64,000 nt of DNA. Origin: Welwitschia mirabilis (Eukaryota; Gnetophyta; Gnetopsida; Welwitschiales). Positions within the stretch are counted from its first letter, which is position 1. Each line of letters begins with the position of its first letter. The notes under the pieces were generated by a model, which did not search any database, had not been told where the DNA came from, and was given only the letters and a program-made list of their open reading frames with translations. Location: NCBI GenBank assembly GCA_051453625.1, contig JBOZIK010000001.1, positions 232,832,602-232,896,601 on the forward strand, read 5' to 3'. Of this stretch, positions 36,839-48,084 are shown one piece after another. A program made the position numbers and the translations under genes.

Positions 36839-37495
36839 ATTTATAAAATGACTTTCTTTTAAACAATCTTCTAAAAAATTTTCTTTTGCGAAATCAAATT
36901 CTGAAACAACAAAAGTAGAAATTTATTCTTATGGAATTTTTGAAATTCTTTGTGTACTTGTGATGTATGTGCTCATGTTAAATTCAAAGTTAGTCAAACC
37001 TTTTTGAAATTTTTCTTTAATGAACAGCCGCTCTCTTTGATATTCTTCTTTTTACTAGATTTTATCATCTCTGAGCATGCTCTATTTTAATGTTTAGTGT
37101 GCATCATACCTGTGGTTATCCAAATGATATGTCTGAATGATATAATACACAAAAAACAAAAAAATAAAAAATGCGTAAAAACATAAGCACAAAATAAGAA
37201 ACATTAAAAACACTGAAATAGACTATCATCCTTGTGAGTTATCTAGACGACAGAGGGGATAATAGAAAATTTCTAATTTTTAAGAAAGTGAAAAAATCAA
37301 GGCACATCATTACCACATGTCATCTGGATGATGATGCAAATGACAAAGTGTTTATTTCAAAATGAAAAATCAAAAACTATAAAAAGAAAACCTACACTAA
37401 TGCAATTAAAAGTATAGTGCTACTAAAGGTAAATATCTAATCTAACATCCAAAAACTCACCTAATCAATGATAGTCCTCATACTCTAAGCAACCT
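36839..37495 (-). other. 5' leader of A with two compound GTCATC motifs
   Basis: Copies at 37221-37265 (ACTATCATCC .. ATCTAGACGACAG .. GGGATAATAG) and 37318-37344 (CATCTGGATGATG .. AAATGAC). Confidence 0.65.
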
Positions 37496-37514
37496 TCTTG
37501 GGTAACGAAGCCAA
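37496..37514 (-). other. primer binding site of A
   Basis: Minus strand TTGGCTTCGTTACCCAAGA, two bases after the LTR end TATAACA. It matches the Athila-type site with several, mostly transition, changes. Confidence 0.8.
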
Positions 37515-37516
37515 GA

Positions 37517-38783
37517 TGTTATAGTGTATAGTTATGCAAATGTTACACTCTTAAGAAGATCCTATCATTCACAAATAAATATAAATTTGGCACAGCATAA
37601 TGTACTAATCTAGAAGGGAGTAATCCAAATGTTGTATTCTTGTTAAAGATGCAGGTAAGAAGAGTGAGAATTAATTTCAAGCAATGAAACACAATGTATC
37701 TTTAAAGTAGAAATAAAATGCAATGTAGAAAATAACACTGCAAACACACTTATGCAAATGAATATAAATCTAAGCTAAGTACAACTTTTATCTAATTACT
37801 ATATCAACCTACTACAAAGATTAATCCTATATAACCTAGATTAATTAAGAAATGCTGTCACCAAATGGAGATCAATCTAAGCTATCAGGTACTTTGAATA
37901 GAATATAAAACTATGCAAAGTTAATCTAAAAAAGAAAAGATAATGCATCTAAACTAATAATGCTCAACCTTAACAAAGGTTACTCTCATATCTATATCAC
38001 TAAAGAAGATGTCACAGAATCAAAAGAAACATAAATTATAAGGATCATATAAAAAATAAATATATGAAAGTAAAAAAGAGTTACTTGAATTAGATTCAAA
38101 CCAATATCTATATTACAAAGTAGTAATAATGTAATAGAGGATACACAGCCCAACACCAAGAAAGACATCTCTTTACAATAACAAGAATGAATCTTTGACC
38201 CTTTGATCTTCTATTATGAGAATTTCCTATGTAAATAAAAACCAAAAAGAGTTAAGGATAGAGTTTGATATTTATTAATAAAGATAAACTCATAAACAAA
38301 TAATACTAACATATGTAAGAAAAAATCCTAATAACCATGAAAGAAACTAAGAGACAAATGACCAAAGTTAGGTGAGGTTTAGTGAAGCATTATTTTAGGT
38401 GTCATGTTACTAGTTGTTGAAATGGTACAGGAGATGATACCATATCATAAGAATTTTACATCAGCTATCAGATTAATTCTAGCTAGCATCCTTCTTCGTT
38501 TAAGTGTTTTGTCATCTATATAATTGTTCAAACAATGAGGTAGATAATAGGATTTTTACAAGTATTCATGCAATTCATTAATCTTAATGTTTGTAGGAAG
38601 TTTACTTTAGATAGGAATTATTGTAAACTACTTCAAATGCTATACACTGTAATGAAGATTGCACATTAGTGTATCTTTCATCTTAGCTCTTTATTATCAT
38701 AGAAATCCAACATAAACCTATTTAATAGTCTGCAAAACCACTCAAAATACCCTATTAAATACATACAAGTTGGAAGTGCAACA
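37517..38783 (-). repeat. LTR1 (5' LTR of A)
   Basis: Begins TGTTGCACTT at 38783 and ends TATAACA at 37517 on the minus strand. It is outside the polypurine block type and abuts H gag at 38784. Two compound GTCATC motifs (38401-38440 and 38509-38550), both decayed. Confidence 0.85.
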
Positions 38784-38788
38784 CATAC
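38784..38788. other. right target-site duplication of the Athila-like block
   Basis: CATAC, partner of CCTAC at 10878-10882. Confidence 0.65.
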
Positions 38789-39193
38789 CTAAGGAGCCTT
38801 TTCATTTGTGCAAAATTATAAGATGTGTCTACATCTAAATCTTCTTTTGAATTCCTCTTATGTTATATGCATTAAAAAGACTTTATGCATTTCATGATAA
38901 AGCTATTCCTTTAACAAGTTTATGAGTTGCTAATATTGCCTTTTCCTCTATAGTGAAATTAAATAATTCTAGTTCTTTTTATATGAAAATTAGTAAAGAT
39001 TCTACATCTGTTGCATTGTCGACACCTTCAAAAGTTGGAGGGATTGCCCTTTTAAATTGCATCATCATCTTTTTAAGAGTGTCATTATTTTTCTATTATT
39101 AATTTACTCATGAAGCTCAATCACTAAGTTGTTAATAGCATTTACTAATGTTTGAACTTTAGTTGGTTAGTTTACTTCTCTTTTTGGGGCCAT
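38789..39193 (-). pseudogene. gag: gag N-terminal half of chromovirus-like element H
   Basis: Starts at an ATG at 39193 (MAPKREVN). On the minus strand it reads AIPPTFEGVDNATDVESLL, KELELFNFTIEEKAILATHK and, near the right end of the block, EF-KRRFRCRHIL. This is the PPxFxG...E.W...E..F..L....EEK...A...L order of chromovirus gag. It stops exactly at the outer LTR, and the next gag part (GLIIIVKYEHKF) is at 10877. The two halves are one gene split by the 27.9-kb insertion. Stops replace Gln and Trp codons. Confidence 0.8.
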
Positions 39194-39296
39194 ATTGATC
39201 TACTAAAATTAAACTATAGAAATCACAAACCTAGGATTTAATGTTAAAACTTATAAAAACTTAATTTTGGTTATGCCTAATGAAATCACAACCTAG

Positions 39297-39308
39297 GCTT
39301 TGATACCA
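39297..39308 (-). other. primer binding site of H (tRNA-Met type)
   Basis: Minus strand TGGTATCAAAGC then CTAGGTTGTGATTTC, about 100 bp before the gag ATG. One change from TGGTATCAGAGC. A second, weaker candidate (TGGTATTACATC) lies at 39402-39413, just after the LTR end. Confidence 0.7.
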
Positions 39309-39416
39309 AAATTAAAATCCAAAATCTACAACTAAAACTTTAACTTATTTTAATCCCAAAATGTAAAATCAATATTTTATACCTAAATGAGATCATATGT
39401 TGATGTAATACCAAAA

Positions 39417-39580
39417 TGTAACATCCATATTTTTTATTAAAGATAAAAAAACAAATTAATAAATATTAATATGATATGCAAGATTAACATCCAAGCTCAT
39501 GCATAGATTTAAAAACATCTTTATTTGAAANNNNNNNNNNTAACAAGCTTATAAACTATCTTAACCATCTTTATTTGAAA
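39417..39580 (-). repeat. 5' LTR end of H
   Basis: On the minus strand the sequence GGATGTTACA ends at 39417 and TTTTGGTATTA follows. A TGTTACA end is typical of chromovirus LTRs. The other LTR boundary was not found; a 10-base N run lies at 39531-39540, and the phrase ATCTTTATTTGAAA is duplicated on both sides of it. No matching LTR was seen left of 8940. Confidence 0.45.
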
Positions 39581-40822
39581 TTTAATTGAGAGAAGTTAGG
39601 CCTCGAAATCTATGTAGCTAAAATAGCCTATTTTTTATTGTCAGTGTACCAAATGATAATAATAATGAAAAATATCTAAAAATAAATAAAATAGACTATG
39701 TTTCTAACTAGACACACCTAGGTTTTACCATAATGGATATGGATTAAGCTTAAATTTAAAATAATACTATCAAAAAGATATGTTTTAAGTCATGTTTACA
39801 TAAGAAATCAAGTATTTGAAATGTTCATGATGAGTTTCATATTCATTTGTCTTATCCAATTTATCTGCAAGTGTCTAAAGATAATTATTTTAATGTTGTT
39901 TGTCTTATAATGCTTAAATTATACACACAGTTATAATGTAAACATAAAGATAAGCTGCAAATGTAGTTGCAATGAAAATGCATGTCATGTTCATCATTTC
40001 ATCTTCACAAAGTAATAAAGAACCTTAAAGATCCATCATTTTCAATTGATATCATTCCTCTTTTCTTTAGAAATCTTTGTTTCTTATCTAAAATGGATAA
40101 TGACTTTTTGCCAAATTTGAATTTATGCAGAGAAAGAAAATAATGACAAGGATTCAACTCTTCTTCAATGGTTTCCTAGGCATCCACTCACCATCCTTTC
40201 TCAGCATGTCACACAACCCTAAATCCTACATGAACTTATGATTGAATAATTATTTTTAGATAATTCTTTTTCAAAGTAACACTTAGAAACACTTAGTTGG
40301 TGGCAAGATAAAATTCCTTTCTCCAACCCAGCTTATTCGAGAACTGCATTATAAGAAGTTTAATTTTCATTACTACATTCTAATTACTTTCTAATAAGAA
40401 AAATTAATAGTAACAAATTCAACTAGAATTTTAATAATGGTGTTTTATTCTAGTGATCCATCTCTTCCTCCTCTTAGCCATTACATTAAGATATGCTTAG
40501 CTAATAGTGGTTGTTGCACTTTCATAATATTTCCCCTTGTGATAATAGCATTATTATTTTAAAATTCTATTTTTTGTATTTGCTATAGCATTTTATTAAT
40601 TTATTTATTATTTACTCGTTTAACCCTTTTTGAAATCTCCATTAATATCTCTAATTTTAAGCCTTAATAAAAGGTTTAAAAAATGACCATATTCTTATTA
40701 ATTTTTTAAAAATCATTCTACGATTTTAACATAAGAGTTTTCATAGATATTTTACTCTTCTTATGTAAACCATTTAACAAAGGCTATTTATAAACATGTT
40801 ACTCCTTTTACACATATATAAT
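39581..40822. other. AT-rich spacer, no gene seen
   Basis: No supportable frame or terminal repeat. Confidence 0.5.
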
Positions 40823-40867
<45 letters not shown>

Positions 40868-40922
40868 CATACTTAAATTATTTTATATATATACACACAC
40901 ACGCACACACACACACACACAC
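40823..40922 (+). repeat. compound microsatellite (TC)n(TA)n...(AC)n
   Basis: CT repeats, then TA repeats, a 22-bp interruption, then TA followed by CA/AC repeats. Confidence 0.9.
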
Positions 40923-41061
40923 AAATTTATAAAATATCCATTATAGATATATTTTTCCTAAATTTCAACACTCTATATTTAAACTATAGAATCAAAGAAA
41001 TTTTATCAGATGTAAAATATGCATATAAGCAATTTGTTAAACTTCAAAATTTTCCATTAAA

Positions 41062-41285
41062 CTATGATTCAAGAATGGATATACATTTTGCCAAAACTTT
41101 TGAATGTTAATCAAATACAAAAGGTTTATCAATATCAAGGAGTACATATTTGTAAAAAGCATATAGAACTTATTATACAACAAATGACCTCAAGAGTACT
41201 AGTTTCTGATGATGTAATGTTTAATGTTTTTTTTACTTGGAGAAATCATCAGTTTATTACAAGCATAAAGAATAGATTGCTTTGT
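41062..41285 (+). pseudogene. rpoC2: plastid rpoC2 fragment in nuclear DNA
   Basis: The plus frame contains [20 protein letters not shown] then [20 protein letters not shown]. This matches the well-known block of plastid RNA polymerase beta-double-prime: IQKVYxxQGVxI..(R/K)HIE.I..Q.TS.VLVS.D.M.NVF. After a shift, nucleotides continue to resemble the following GELIGLLRAER region up to about 41280 (TTATTACAAGCATAAAGAAT). There is no plastid neighbour gene, and the frame is broken downstream, so this is a nuclear plastid-DNA insertion (NUPT) rather than a gene. Similarity is by recall, not search. Confidence 0.75.
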
Positions 41286-41292
41286 GAAAAAA

Positions 41293-41543
41293 CTAGAGTA
41301 CCTAAAAAGATGAATTAATTTTCTAAGAAGGGCATGTTGGAGTAAGGTCCAAGGTATGTCAAGGCCATAAAAATGATAACAACAACTAAGATATAAAAGA
41401 TCTAAAAACAATTATGGAAAAATTACAATTTTTTAATCCAAACATATTGTTTCAAATAAACTAAATAATAAAATAATTATCTCCACTTTAACATGCCCTC
41501 CTTGGTAAATTAATTTAACTTTTTAGGTACTCTAGTTATTCTG
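41293..41543. repeat. imperfect inverted repeat, about 45-bp arms
   Basis: The left arm (41293-41336) holds AACTAGAGTACCTAAAAAG, AATTAATTT and AGGGCATGTT. The right arm (41494-41543) carries the reverse complement (AACATGCCCT, AAATTAATTT, CTTTTTAGGTACTCTAGTT). The spacer is about 155 bp. It could be a foldback/MITE-like element; no target duplication was identified. The left arm starts within bases of the rpoC2 fragment's end. Confidence 0.75.
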
Positions 41544-41734
41544 CCTATTCAATACAAATATATGAACTGAGAACCATGAAATCTTCATAGCTTCTAGTAT
41601 GATTAAAAAAGGCAAAGATAAAGGTTAAATAATTCCAAATCACAAGATATATAAGATAAGATTAAAATATCAAGTAAATAATTTATGGAAATGAAATGAG
41701 AATAATTAATTTTTAATAATTTTTCATATATTTT

Positions 41735-41970
41735 CCTTTCACCACCTCATTCAGTGATTTGTAGAGCTCATTACTTCATTTAGTAATTTGTGGATGTATC
41801 AATCCCACTGCCTCATTTAATGATGTGTCAATTTCTCATACTTCACTACCTTATTCAACATTTATGGATCCACTTCCTCATTCAATGATCTATGGATCTA
41901 TCAATCTCACTACCCTATTTAGTAATATATGGGTTCTCACATTCCATTTCCTCATTTGATGATCTATATA
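41735..41970 (+). repeat. degenerate minisatellite, about 38-bp units
   Basis: A phrase like CACTACCTCATTCAGTGATC with TATGGATC..ATCAATC recurs about seven times (near 41746, 41772, 41812, 41850, 41876, 41912, 41951). Confidence 0.75.
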
Positions 41971-43178
41971 ATTATCATTTCCATAAAGATTTGAAGATTA
42001 CATGATACCATAAGAAGATACAAGATTTCCCTTCATAGATTTTATCAAGATATATCACAAAATATTTTAATAAGATATTAATTTTATACAGGAATAAAAT
42101 TTGAAGATGCAATCACACTTAGGTAATTGCAAGCTAGTATGGACAAGTAATACACCTTAAAATTTCACAAGATTTATTTAGAAAGTAGTAGAAATTAGTA
42201 CTTATAGATAAGTAATACATTTTAAAATTTTTCTAGAAAATAGTAGATTCATTAAGGAACAAGCATTTAATAGACAATGAAAAGGGTGTAAGAATAAAGT
42301 ACCATACAAAAATGTAGACAAATCTAGAATCTTACCAGAAATTCAATGCAAAATTTCTAATCTTCTAAAGAATTCAAACTTTAAGGATTTCAAGGCTCTA
42401 ATGTTTTGAAGACTCCTAACATTTTCAAAGCTTCAAGATTTAAAATTTTCAAGATCCAATAATAGAGGATTTTTCAAATAATATGAATAAAAAGGAAAGA
42501 AAGTACTATATATAACAAGAAGATAAACGGAATATGAAGAAACACTATCTTGAAGAGGATATGAGGAGATACTTGTTTGGGAAAAATGATTATGATTTCC
42601 TAACTCCCAATCATTACTTTACCTAGTCACTATGTGTATTTAATATTTCATCATAATAATAACTATTCATGATGCTAAATGTTTATTTTACAAATAAATA
42701 ATAATCATGAAAAAGATGCCTTCATCACTAATGCATATGTTACAAAATTTAAGTTCTTTGGCATTTTTCAAAATAATCAAAACTAAGATAATTTAGTCAC
42801 ATGGCAATTCAATATATATAAGCTTTTAAAATTTCAAAAATAATCATTAATTCTAAATCAAATAATCCATTTAAAAGGAAATGTTAAAATTTCAAAATCA
42901 TGCCACTATTTTATCATAAATAAGAAAAAAGGAATTTTAGTTATAATTATTTTTATTTAACTAATAAATATGAGGCATTTAGCAAATAAATTCTAAGAAA
43001 TAATATCAAGATACAATTTTATCACCTATACATATTTTACCACTTGTAATAAATTCTTTAGCCAGAAAGACATTAATTTAGAATGTACTATCTATTTGTA
43101 TTTATTTAAATATTTAAATACTTTTTAGGCTAAGTTTTAAAACCTTTGAAAAATTAGAATGTAATAGGGTATTATACA
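41971..43178. other. AT-rich spacer, no gene seen
   Basis: Contains short local duplications around 42140-42245 (AAGTAATACA..TTAAAATTT). No frame supported. Confidence 0.5.
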
Positions 43179-43183
43179 TTAAT

Positions 43184-43911
43184 TGAGCTAGAAGCATCCT
43201 TAAAAAATAAAAATAAATAAGTGTGTTTTAATTAGAAATCTATTTATTAAGTTTTAATATGATTGTATGAAAAATAATATCCATCATATATAATGACCAT
43301 ATAAGCACCAAATGTAGTAGCATAGAATAAATCTTGGTAGGTGGAATATGTTCTATTAGAAAATGATAAAAATTATAAGGAATAAGTTATGAAGGAATCC
43401 ATGCATAGTTATGGAAGAGGTTAAGATTAAAAGTATTCTTTATTAATAAGGATTTCTCTTAGAGCCCTACTAATAAAAGGGTGTGAAAAGATTAAGGGCA
43501 TTCTTAAAGAATATTATTTGGAGCATAAATTAGAAGAAAGCCTTAGTAAAGGACTTAGAGAAGAAAGAACTAAGAGATATAAGAGTTGGAGCTTGAGAGG
43601 AGCTCTTATTAAGGGACTAAAGATAATAGTTCCTAGTAAAAATCATGGCTTACTTGTATTCTTTCTTAAAGGCTATCAAGCAGTAGAGTGGTAAATCCTA
43701 GATGAGGCTTTGGTGGCCACTATTAGGCATAGAGATTATGAAAGATTCTCTGATTTAACTCTAGCTTGTAAGTATTATAATTATTATTTAGTAATAGAAA
43801 GTGATTTCTTTAATACTTTGTTTCTTGCATATTTATTCTATATTTTTATTCCTCTATGGAGATATAATTTCAAAAGTGTTCTTAGGTTTTCATTGTGCTA
43901 GCTTTATGTCA
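43184..43911 (+). repeat. 5' LTR of G
   Basis: Direct repeat of 48085-48842. Shared marks include TTGGTAGGTGGAATA, AGGAGCTCTT and ATCATGGCT.ACTTGTATT. Ends with TTTATGTCA. A candidate primer site (TTGTATCATAGT, 43914-43925) follows. Confidence 0.85.
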
Positions 43912-43969
43912 TCTTGTATCATAGTAATTTTTAATTTTATATGAAATCAATGTTAAATTTAATTTTTAG

Positions 43970-45250
43970 ATGTCACTAAAGAAGAAAACAATTTATCACC
44001 TACAAAAACATCTTACAAAGTAAGAAATGATGATAGGTGATATCCTTCATAAAATGTAAGAGATGAAAAAGAAGGTGAATGTGGACTGTATATCAAAACC
44101 TTTAGAACCAATTTCAAACAAGAAGCATAAAGAAAAATTCTTCATGATGGAGGAGTTATCAAGAAAGGATGTTATGCATGGTGATTAGAGTGAGAACAAA
44201 GAGAAGGCTCTCTTTATAAAAGACCTAGTGAATCTAGAATATAAGGACCTAGTGAGAATAACACCATATGAAGAAAGTTTAGAAGTAGTAAGCTTTAAGA
44301 TTAGATATAAGACATGAAGCAATACTTTGAAATAGAGAAAATAGATGTAGAAAATAAGGTAAATATCACTTTACTCACTTATAAGGAGTTGTAGCTAATT
44401 GGTGGAATAATGTTTAGAGGACTTATTAAGATCAAGACATTTCAAAGTCTTAGAGATACACAAAGGAGAGGTTTCAAGATACGTTTAGATTACTTTTACA
44501 TAGGACAGAGATAATAATAAATATATAGATACTTTAGTAAGGAGATGAGTCTATGATGAAGTAAATAGAGGAGTTCCATACATTTGTTATTCAAATCAGA
44601 CATTTAAACTTTAGCATAGAAGAGATAACTAGATATATTATGGATTTCATCTTATTATTCAAGATGAAATTATCACTGTTATTTTTAGAATAATATAGAA
44701 ATCATGCTAGTTAGTACTTTGAGTAGAATAGATGTTATAATAAAGGAACAATTCAAATAGAGGAAGATTTAGAGAAAAGAAATCATAAAGAATAGTTCAT
44801 CCACAAAAAGGATAAACCAAGAATGCTAGAAGAAAATTAAAGAAGACATCAGAGGCATAGGAGATACTTATTGAGAAAGAGGTAGAGAAAATTAGTTTTT
44901 GAGTGTCTACCATAAATGTCATAAAGTAGGATATAAGTCTTATGAATGTTCATTAAGTAAGAAGGATACACATACTTTTGATTTCTATAAGAATAATAAG
45001 ACAAGTAGAGAAACTAAAAATAAGAAAATAGAAAAAACTACTATAGAGAAAAAAACAAAATAATTATTAGAATAACTCTCATTTAAGATGCAAAAATTAT
45101 TAAGAAGTAAACACAATGAAGAAGACTATTTTGAACTAGATGTATGCAAGGTTGTAAATAATAATAAAAGCACTAATAACTTGGTTTCTATTAAAATGGT
45201 AGAAAAATTAAAGTTAAAGATGTTATTACATCCAATACCATATCAACTCT
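43970..45250 (+). pseudogene. gag: gag and start of protease of G
   Basis: ATG at 43970 (MSLKKKTIYHLQ) opens a decayed gag. The zinc knuckle is at 44908-44949: Y-H-K-C-H-K-V-G-Y-K-S-Y-E-C. The first Cys (TGC to TAC) and the His (CAT to TAT) are both changed by C:G-to-T:A transitions. A Lys-rich linker follows, then a protease-like stretch (45150-45250; VSIKMVEKLKLK then HPIPYQLS), matching the segment just after the retropepsin active site in chromoviruses. Then poly-A and the N run. Many stops. Confidence 0.75.
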
Positions 45251-45338
45251 CTTAGTTGTTTAAAAAAAAAAAAAAAAGTCATAATCATAGAGCAATGCCT
45301 AATCAACTTTAAAATTAATAATTCTAATGATTAAGTTC

Positions 45339-46329
45339 NNNNNNNNNNNNNNNNNNNNNNNNNNNNNNNNNNNNNNNNNNNNNNNNNNNNNNNNNNNNNN
45401 NNNNNNNNNNNNNNNNNNNNNNNNNNNNNNNNNNNNNNNNNNNNNNNNNNNNNNNNNNNNNNNNNNNNNNNNNNNNNNNNNNNNNNNNNNNNNNNNNNNN
45501 NNNNNNNNNNNNNNNNNNNNNNNNNNNNNNNNNNNNNNNNNNNNNNNNNNNNNNNNNNNNNNNNNNNNNNNNNNNNNNNNNNNNNNNNNNNNNNNNNNNN
45601 NNNNNNNNNNNNNNNNNNNNNNNNNNNNNNNNNNNNNNNNNNNNNNNNNNNNNNNNNNNNNNNNNNNNNNNNNNNNNNNNNNNNNNNNNNNNNNNNNNNN
45701 NNNNNNNNNNNNNNNNNNNNNNNNNNNNNNNNNNNNNNNNNNNNNNNNNNNNNNNNNNNNNNNNNNNNNNNNNNNNNNNNNNNNNNNNNNNNNNNNNNNN
45801 NNNNNNNNNNNNNNNNNNNNNNNNNNNNNNNNNNNNNNNNNNNNNNNNNNNNNNNNNNNNNNNNNNNNNNNNNNNNNNNNNNNNNNNNNNNNNNNNNNNN
45901 NNNNNNNNNNNNNNNNNNNNNNNNNNNNNNNNNNNNNNNNNNNNNNNNNNNNNNNNNNNNNNNNNNNNNNNNNNNNNNNNNNNNNNNNNNNNNNNNNNNN
46001 NNNNNNNNNNNNNNNNNNNNNNNNNNNNNNNNNNNNNNNNNNNNNNNNNNNNNNNNNNNNNNNNNNNNNNNNNNNNNNNNNNNNNNNNNNNNNNNNNNNN
46101 NNNNNNNNNNNNNNNNNNNNNNNNNNNNNNNNNNNNNNNNNNNNNNNNNNNNNNNNNNNNNNNNNNNNNNNNNNNNNNNNNNNNNNNNNNNNNNNNNNNN
46201 NNNNNNNNNNNNNNNNNNNNNNNNNNNNNNNNNNNNNNNNNNNNNNNNNNNNNNNNNNNNNNNNNNNNNNNNNNNNNNNNNNNNNNNNNNNNNNNNNNNN
46301 NNNNNNNNNNNNNNNNNNNNNNNNNNNNN
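45339..46329. other. assembly gap (991 N)
   Basis: Inside the pol region of G. Any open frames spanning it are artefacts of N. Confidence 0.95.
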
Positions 46330-46469
46330 GCACTTCTAAATAAAAACAATATAGAATAATACTACTTAAAAGAAAGTACATAAGTAAATAGGTAAAATAG
46401 TTTTTAAAGAAAGGATTAATTAAGAAAACGTTATCATCATGTTCTATTTTATACTTTTAGCTCCAAAGA

Positions 46470-46780
46470 AGAATAGTAAGTAATTGCCATTATGTTGATT
46501 TAAGAGCCATAAACAAGATAATCATTAAGTAATTATTTCCTATGCCTCACATGGATGATATTTTGGATTTTTGATTAAAAGCATCTAGTTTTAGTAAAAT
46601 AGGTTTGAAGAGAAAATACCATCAGGTTCATACCTATGAAAGAGATGAGTGGAAGATAGCCTTTAAGACCCTAGATGGATTATACAAATAATTAGTGATG
46701 CCATTCAAATTACTATGCTTTATGTGTATTAATGAGCTTATCCATTGCTCTAAATGCATTCATGATATTATGCATTTATA
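46470..46780 (+). pseudogene. pol: RT N-terminal part of G
   Basis: Plus strand frame: FPMPHMDDILDF, ASSFSKIGLKRKYHQVHTYE, DEWKIAFKTLDGLYK then LVMPFKLLCFM and NELIHCSKCIHDIM. This is the Ty3 RT fingers/palm up to just before the catalytic Asp pair, which is absent. Stops at Trp and Gln positions. Confidence 0.8.
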
Positions 46781-46799
46781 GAGGATTAATAAGAAAAAA

Positions 46800-47840
46800 T
46801 GTATTACAAGAGAATCATTGCGGAGACATAAACAGACATTAGGGGTTGAACAAAACTTATGAATTATTAAAGAGAACACACCATGGGTCTAACATGTACA
46901 GGAATCTATAGTAGATGATGTCAAATTTCTCTACATATTAAAGAGTAAAGGTAGATCAATAAATGCATGACTGTGCTTACTATTACCAATTCTAGTAAAA
47001 CTATGATAAGACTTGAGTATGGATTTCCTTTTAAGATTACCTCATTCTAAGAGTGAACATGATTACATTATGGTGATGATGAATAGATTTAACAAGATGG
47101 CATATTTTATCTCTTATACTAAGATAAGTAATGCTTCATGTATTGTTATGTTATTTTTAAAAGACATTATGCATCCCCATGAGTTGTTAAAGATATTATT
47201 TAAGATAAGGATAAAAACATTTATTTCTTATTTTTGGAGAAGCTTGTGGTCCATGATGGATACTAAGTTACAGTATTCTTTGGCATATCATCCATAAACA
47301 TATGAATAGAAAAAAGTGATAAATCATAATATTAGAAGATTACTAAGATGCTTTCAAAAGGTAAGCCAAATAGACGGGACAATCATTTATCATATGTAGA
47401 GTTCTATTATAATAATTCAATGGACAAGAGGACAAGAAAATTATCATTTGAAACAGTATAAAGATATCACCTAAGGATGTCAAATATTTTGTATGATATA
47501 TTAAAACCTTCAACTATAATACAAAACTATGTAAAGAATATCAAAGAACTCCATAAGTATGTGTAGTAACCTTAAGAATCTTGAATCTAAGGCTAAAAAT
47601 GTAGTGTATAAGCACAAAAGGAATATGGAGTTTGAGGAAGGTAACTTAGTGATGGTGTACCTATAGAAGCAAATGTTTCCCATATAAACATATAAAAAGC
47701 TTAATTTTCAAAATATTATGAATAATATTTCATCCAATGTGTACTAATTAAATATTCTAGGTAATGTGGGTATTATATCTATGTTCAATGTTGCATTTTA
47801 GTAAAGTATCATGGAGAACATGAATAGGATGAATCTTAGA
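46800..47840 (+). pseudogene. pol: integrase of G (zinc-binding, core, C-terminal parts)
   Basis: First the HHCC-side piece (RRHKQTLGVEQNL, about 46825), then the clean 94-codon core (47013-47297). The core reads MSMDFLLRLPHSKSEHDYIM with the first catalytic Asp, NRFNKMAYFISYTK, ISYFWRSLWSMMDTKLQYS and LAYHP. The second Asp region reads FKIRIKTF, with the catalytic Asp lost. Later pieces: a YVEFYYNNSMD segment, and EEGNLVMVYL near 47640 with FNVAF near 47800, typical of the GPY/F C-terminus of chromovirus integrase. No chromodomain can be confirmed. Confidence 0.85.
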
Positions 47841-48084
47841 TTATAGAGTTACAAAAGTTTAACAAAGGAAATAAGAACATGGATGAAAGACTAGTGATTC
47901 TCAAAATCCATGAGAAGAAGACACTAAAAAAATATACAAGAAATTCCTAGTTTAATTACTAGGAAGTCACCTAAAGAAGGAAATTTGGATCTCAAAATAT
48001 AACTACCTAAGAATGGACTATGGAAGTCTAGAAAAATAGGAATTTCTTTCCTATGATAGTGCACTTTTAATAAATGGATGATGA

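Larger units (their letters stand above)
27682..37514 (-). mobile_element. element A, full internal region
   Basis: A 9.8-kb internal region with every expected part of an Athila-like element in order: primer site, leader, gag, protease, RT, RNase H, integrase, a conserved short block, an extra ORF, the polypurine block. All frames are broken. It is the only copy without N runs, so it serves as the reference for B and C. Confidence 0.85.
10883..38783 (-). mobile_element. 27.9-kb chain of Athila-like Ty3 elements (LTR3-B-LTR2-A-LTR1)
   Basis: Three homologous LTRs in one orientation bracket two internal regions: LTR1 37517-38783, LTR2 at least 27015-27681, LTR3 10883-12110. A primer site follows LTR1. 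A conserved polypurine-containing block precedes LTR2 and LTR3. So LTR2 serves as 3' LTR of A and 5' LTR of B. The block sits in the gag of H, with H coding sequence on both sides. Such LTR-int-LTR-int-LTR chains are known to arise by unequal recombination. Element C and another LTR fragment interrupt B. Confidence 0.8.

Noticed and set aside
39402-39413. TGGTATTACATC as the main primer site of H
   Set aside because: The site at 39297-39308 matches the tRNA-Met type better and is followed by the usual CTAGGTTGTGATTTC context; both are mentioned.
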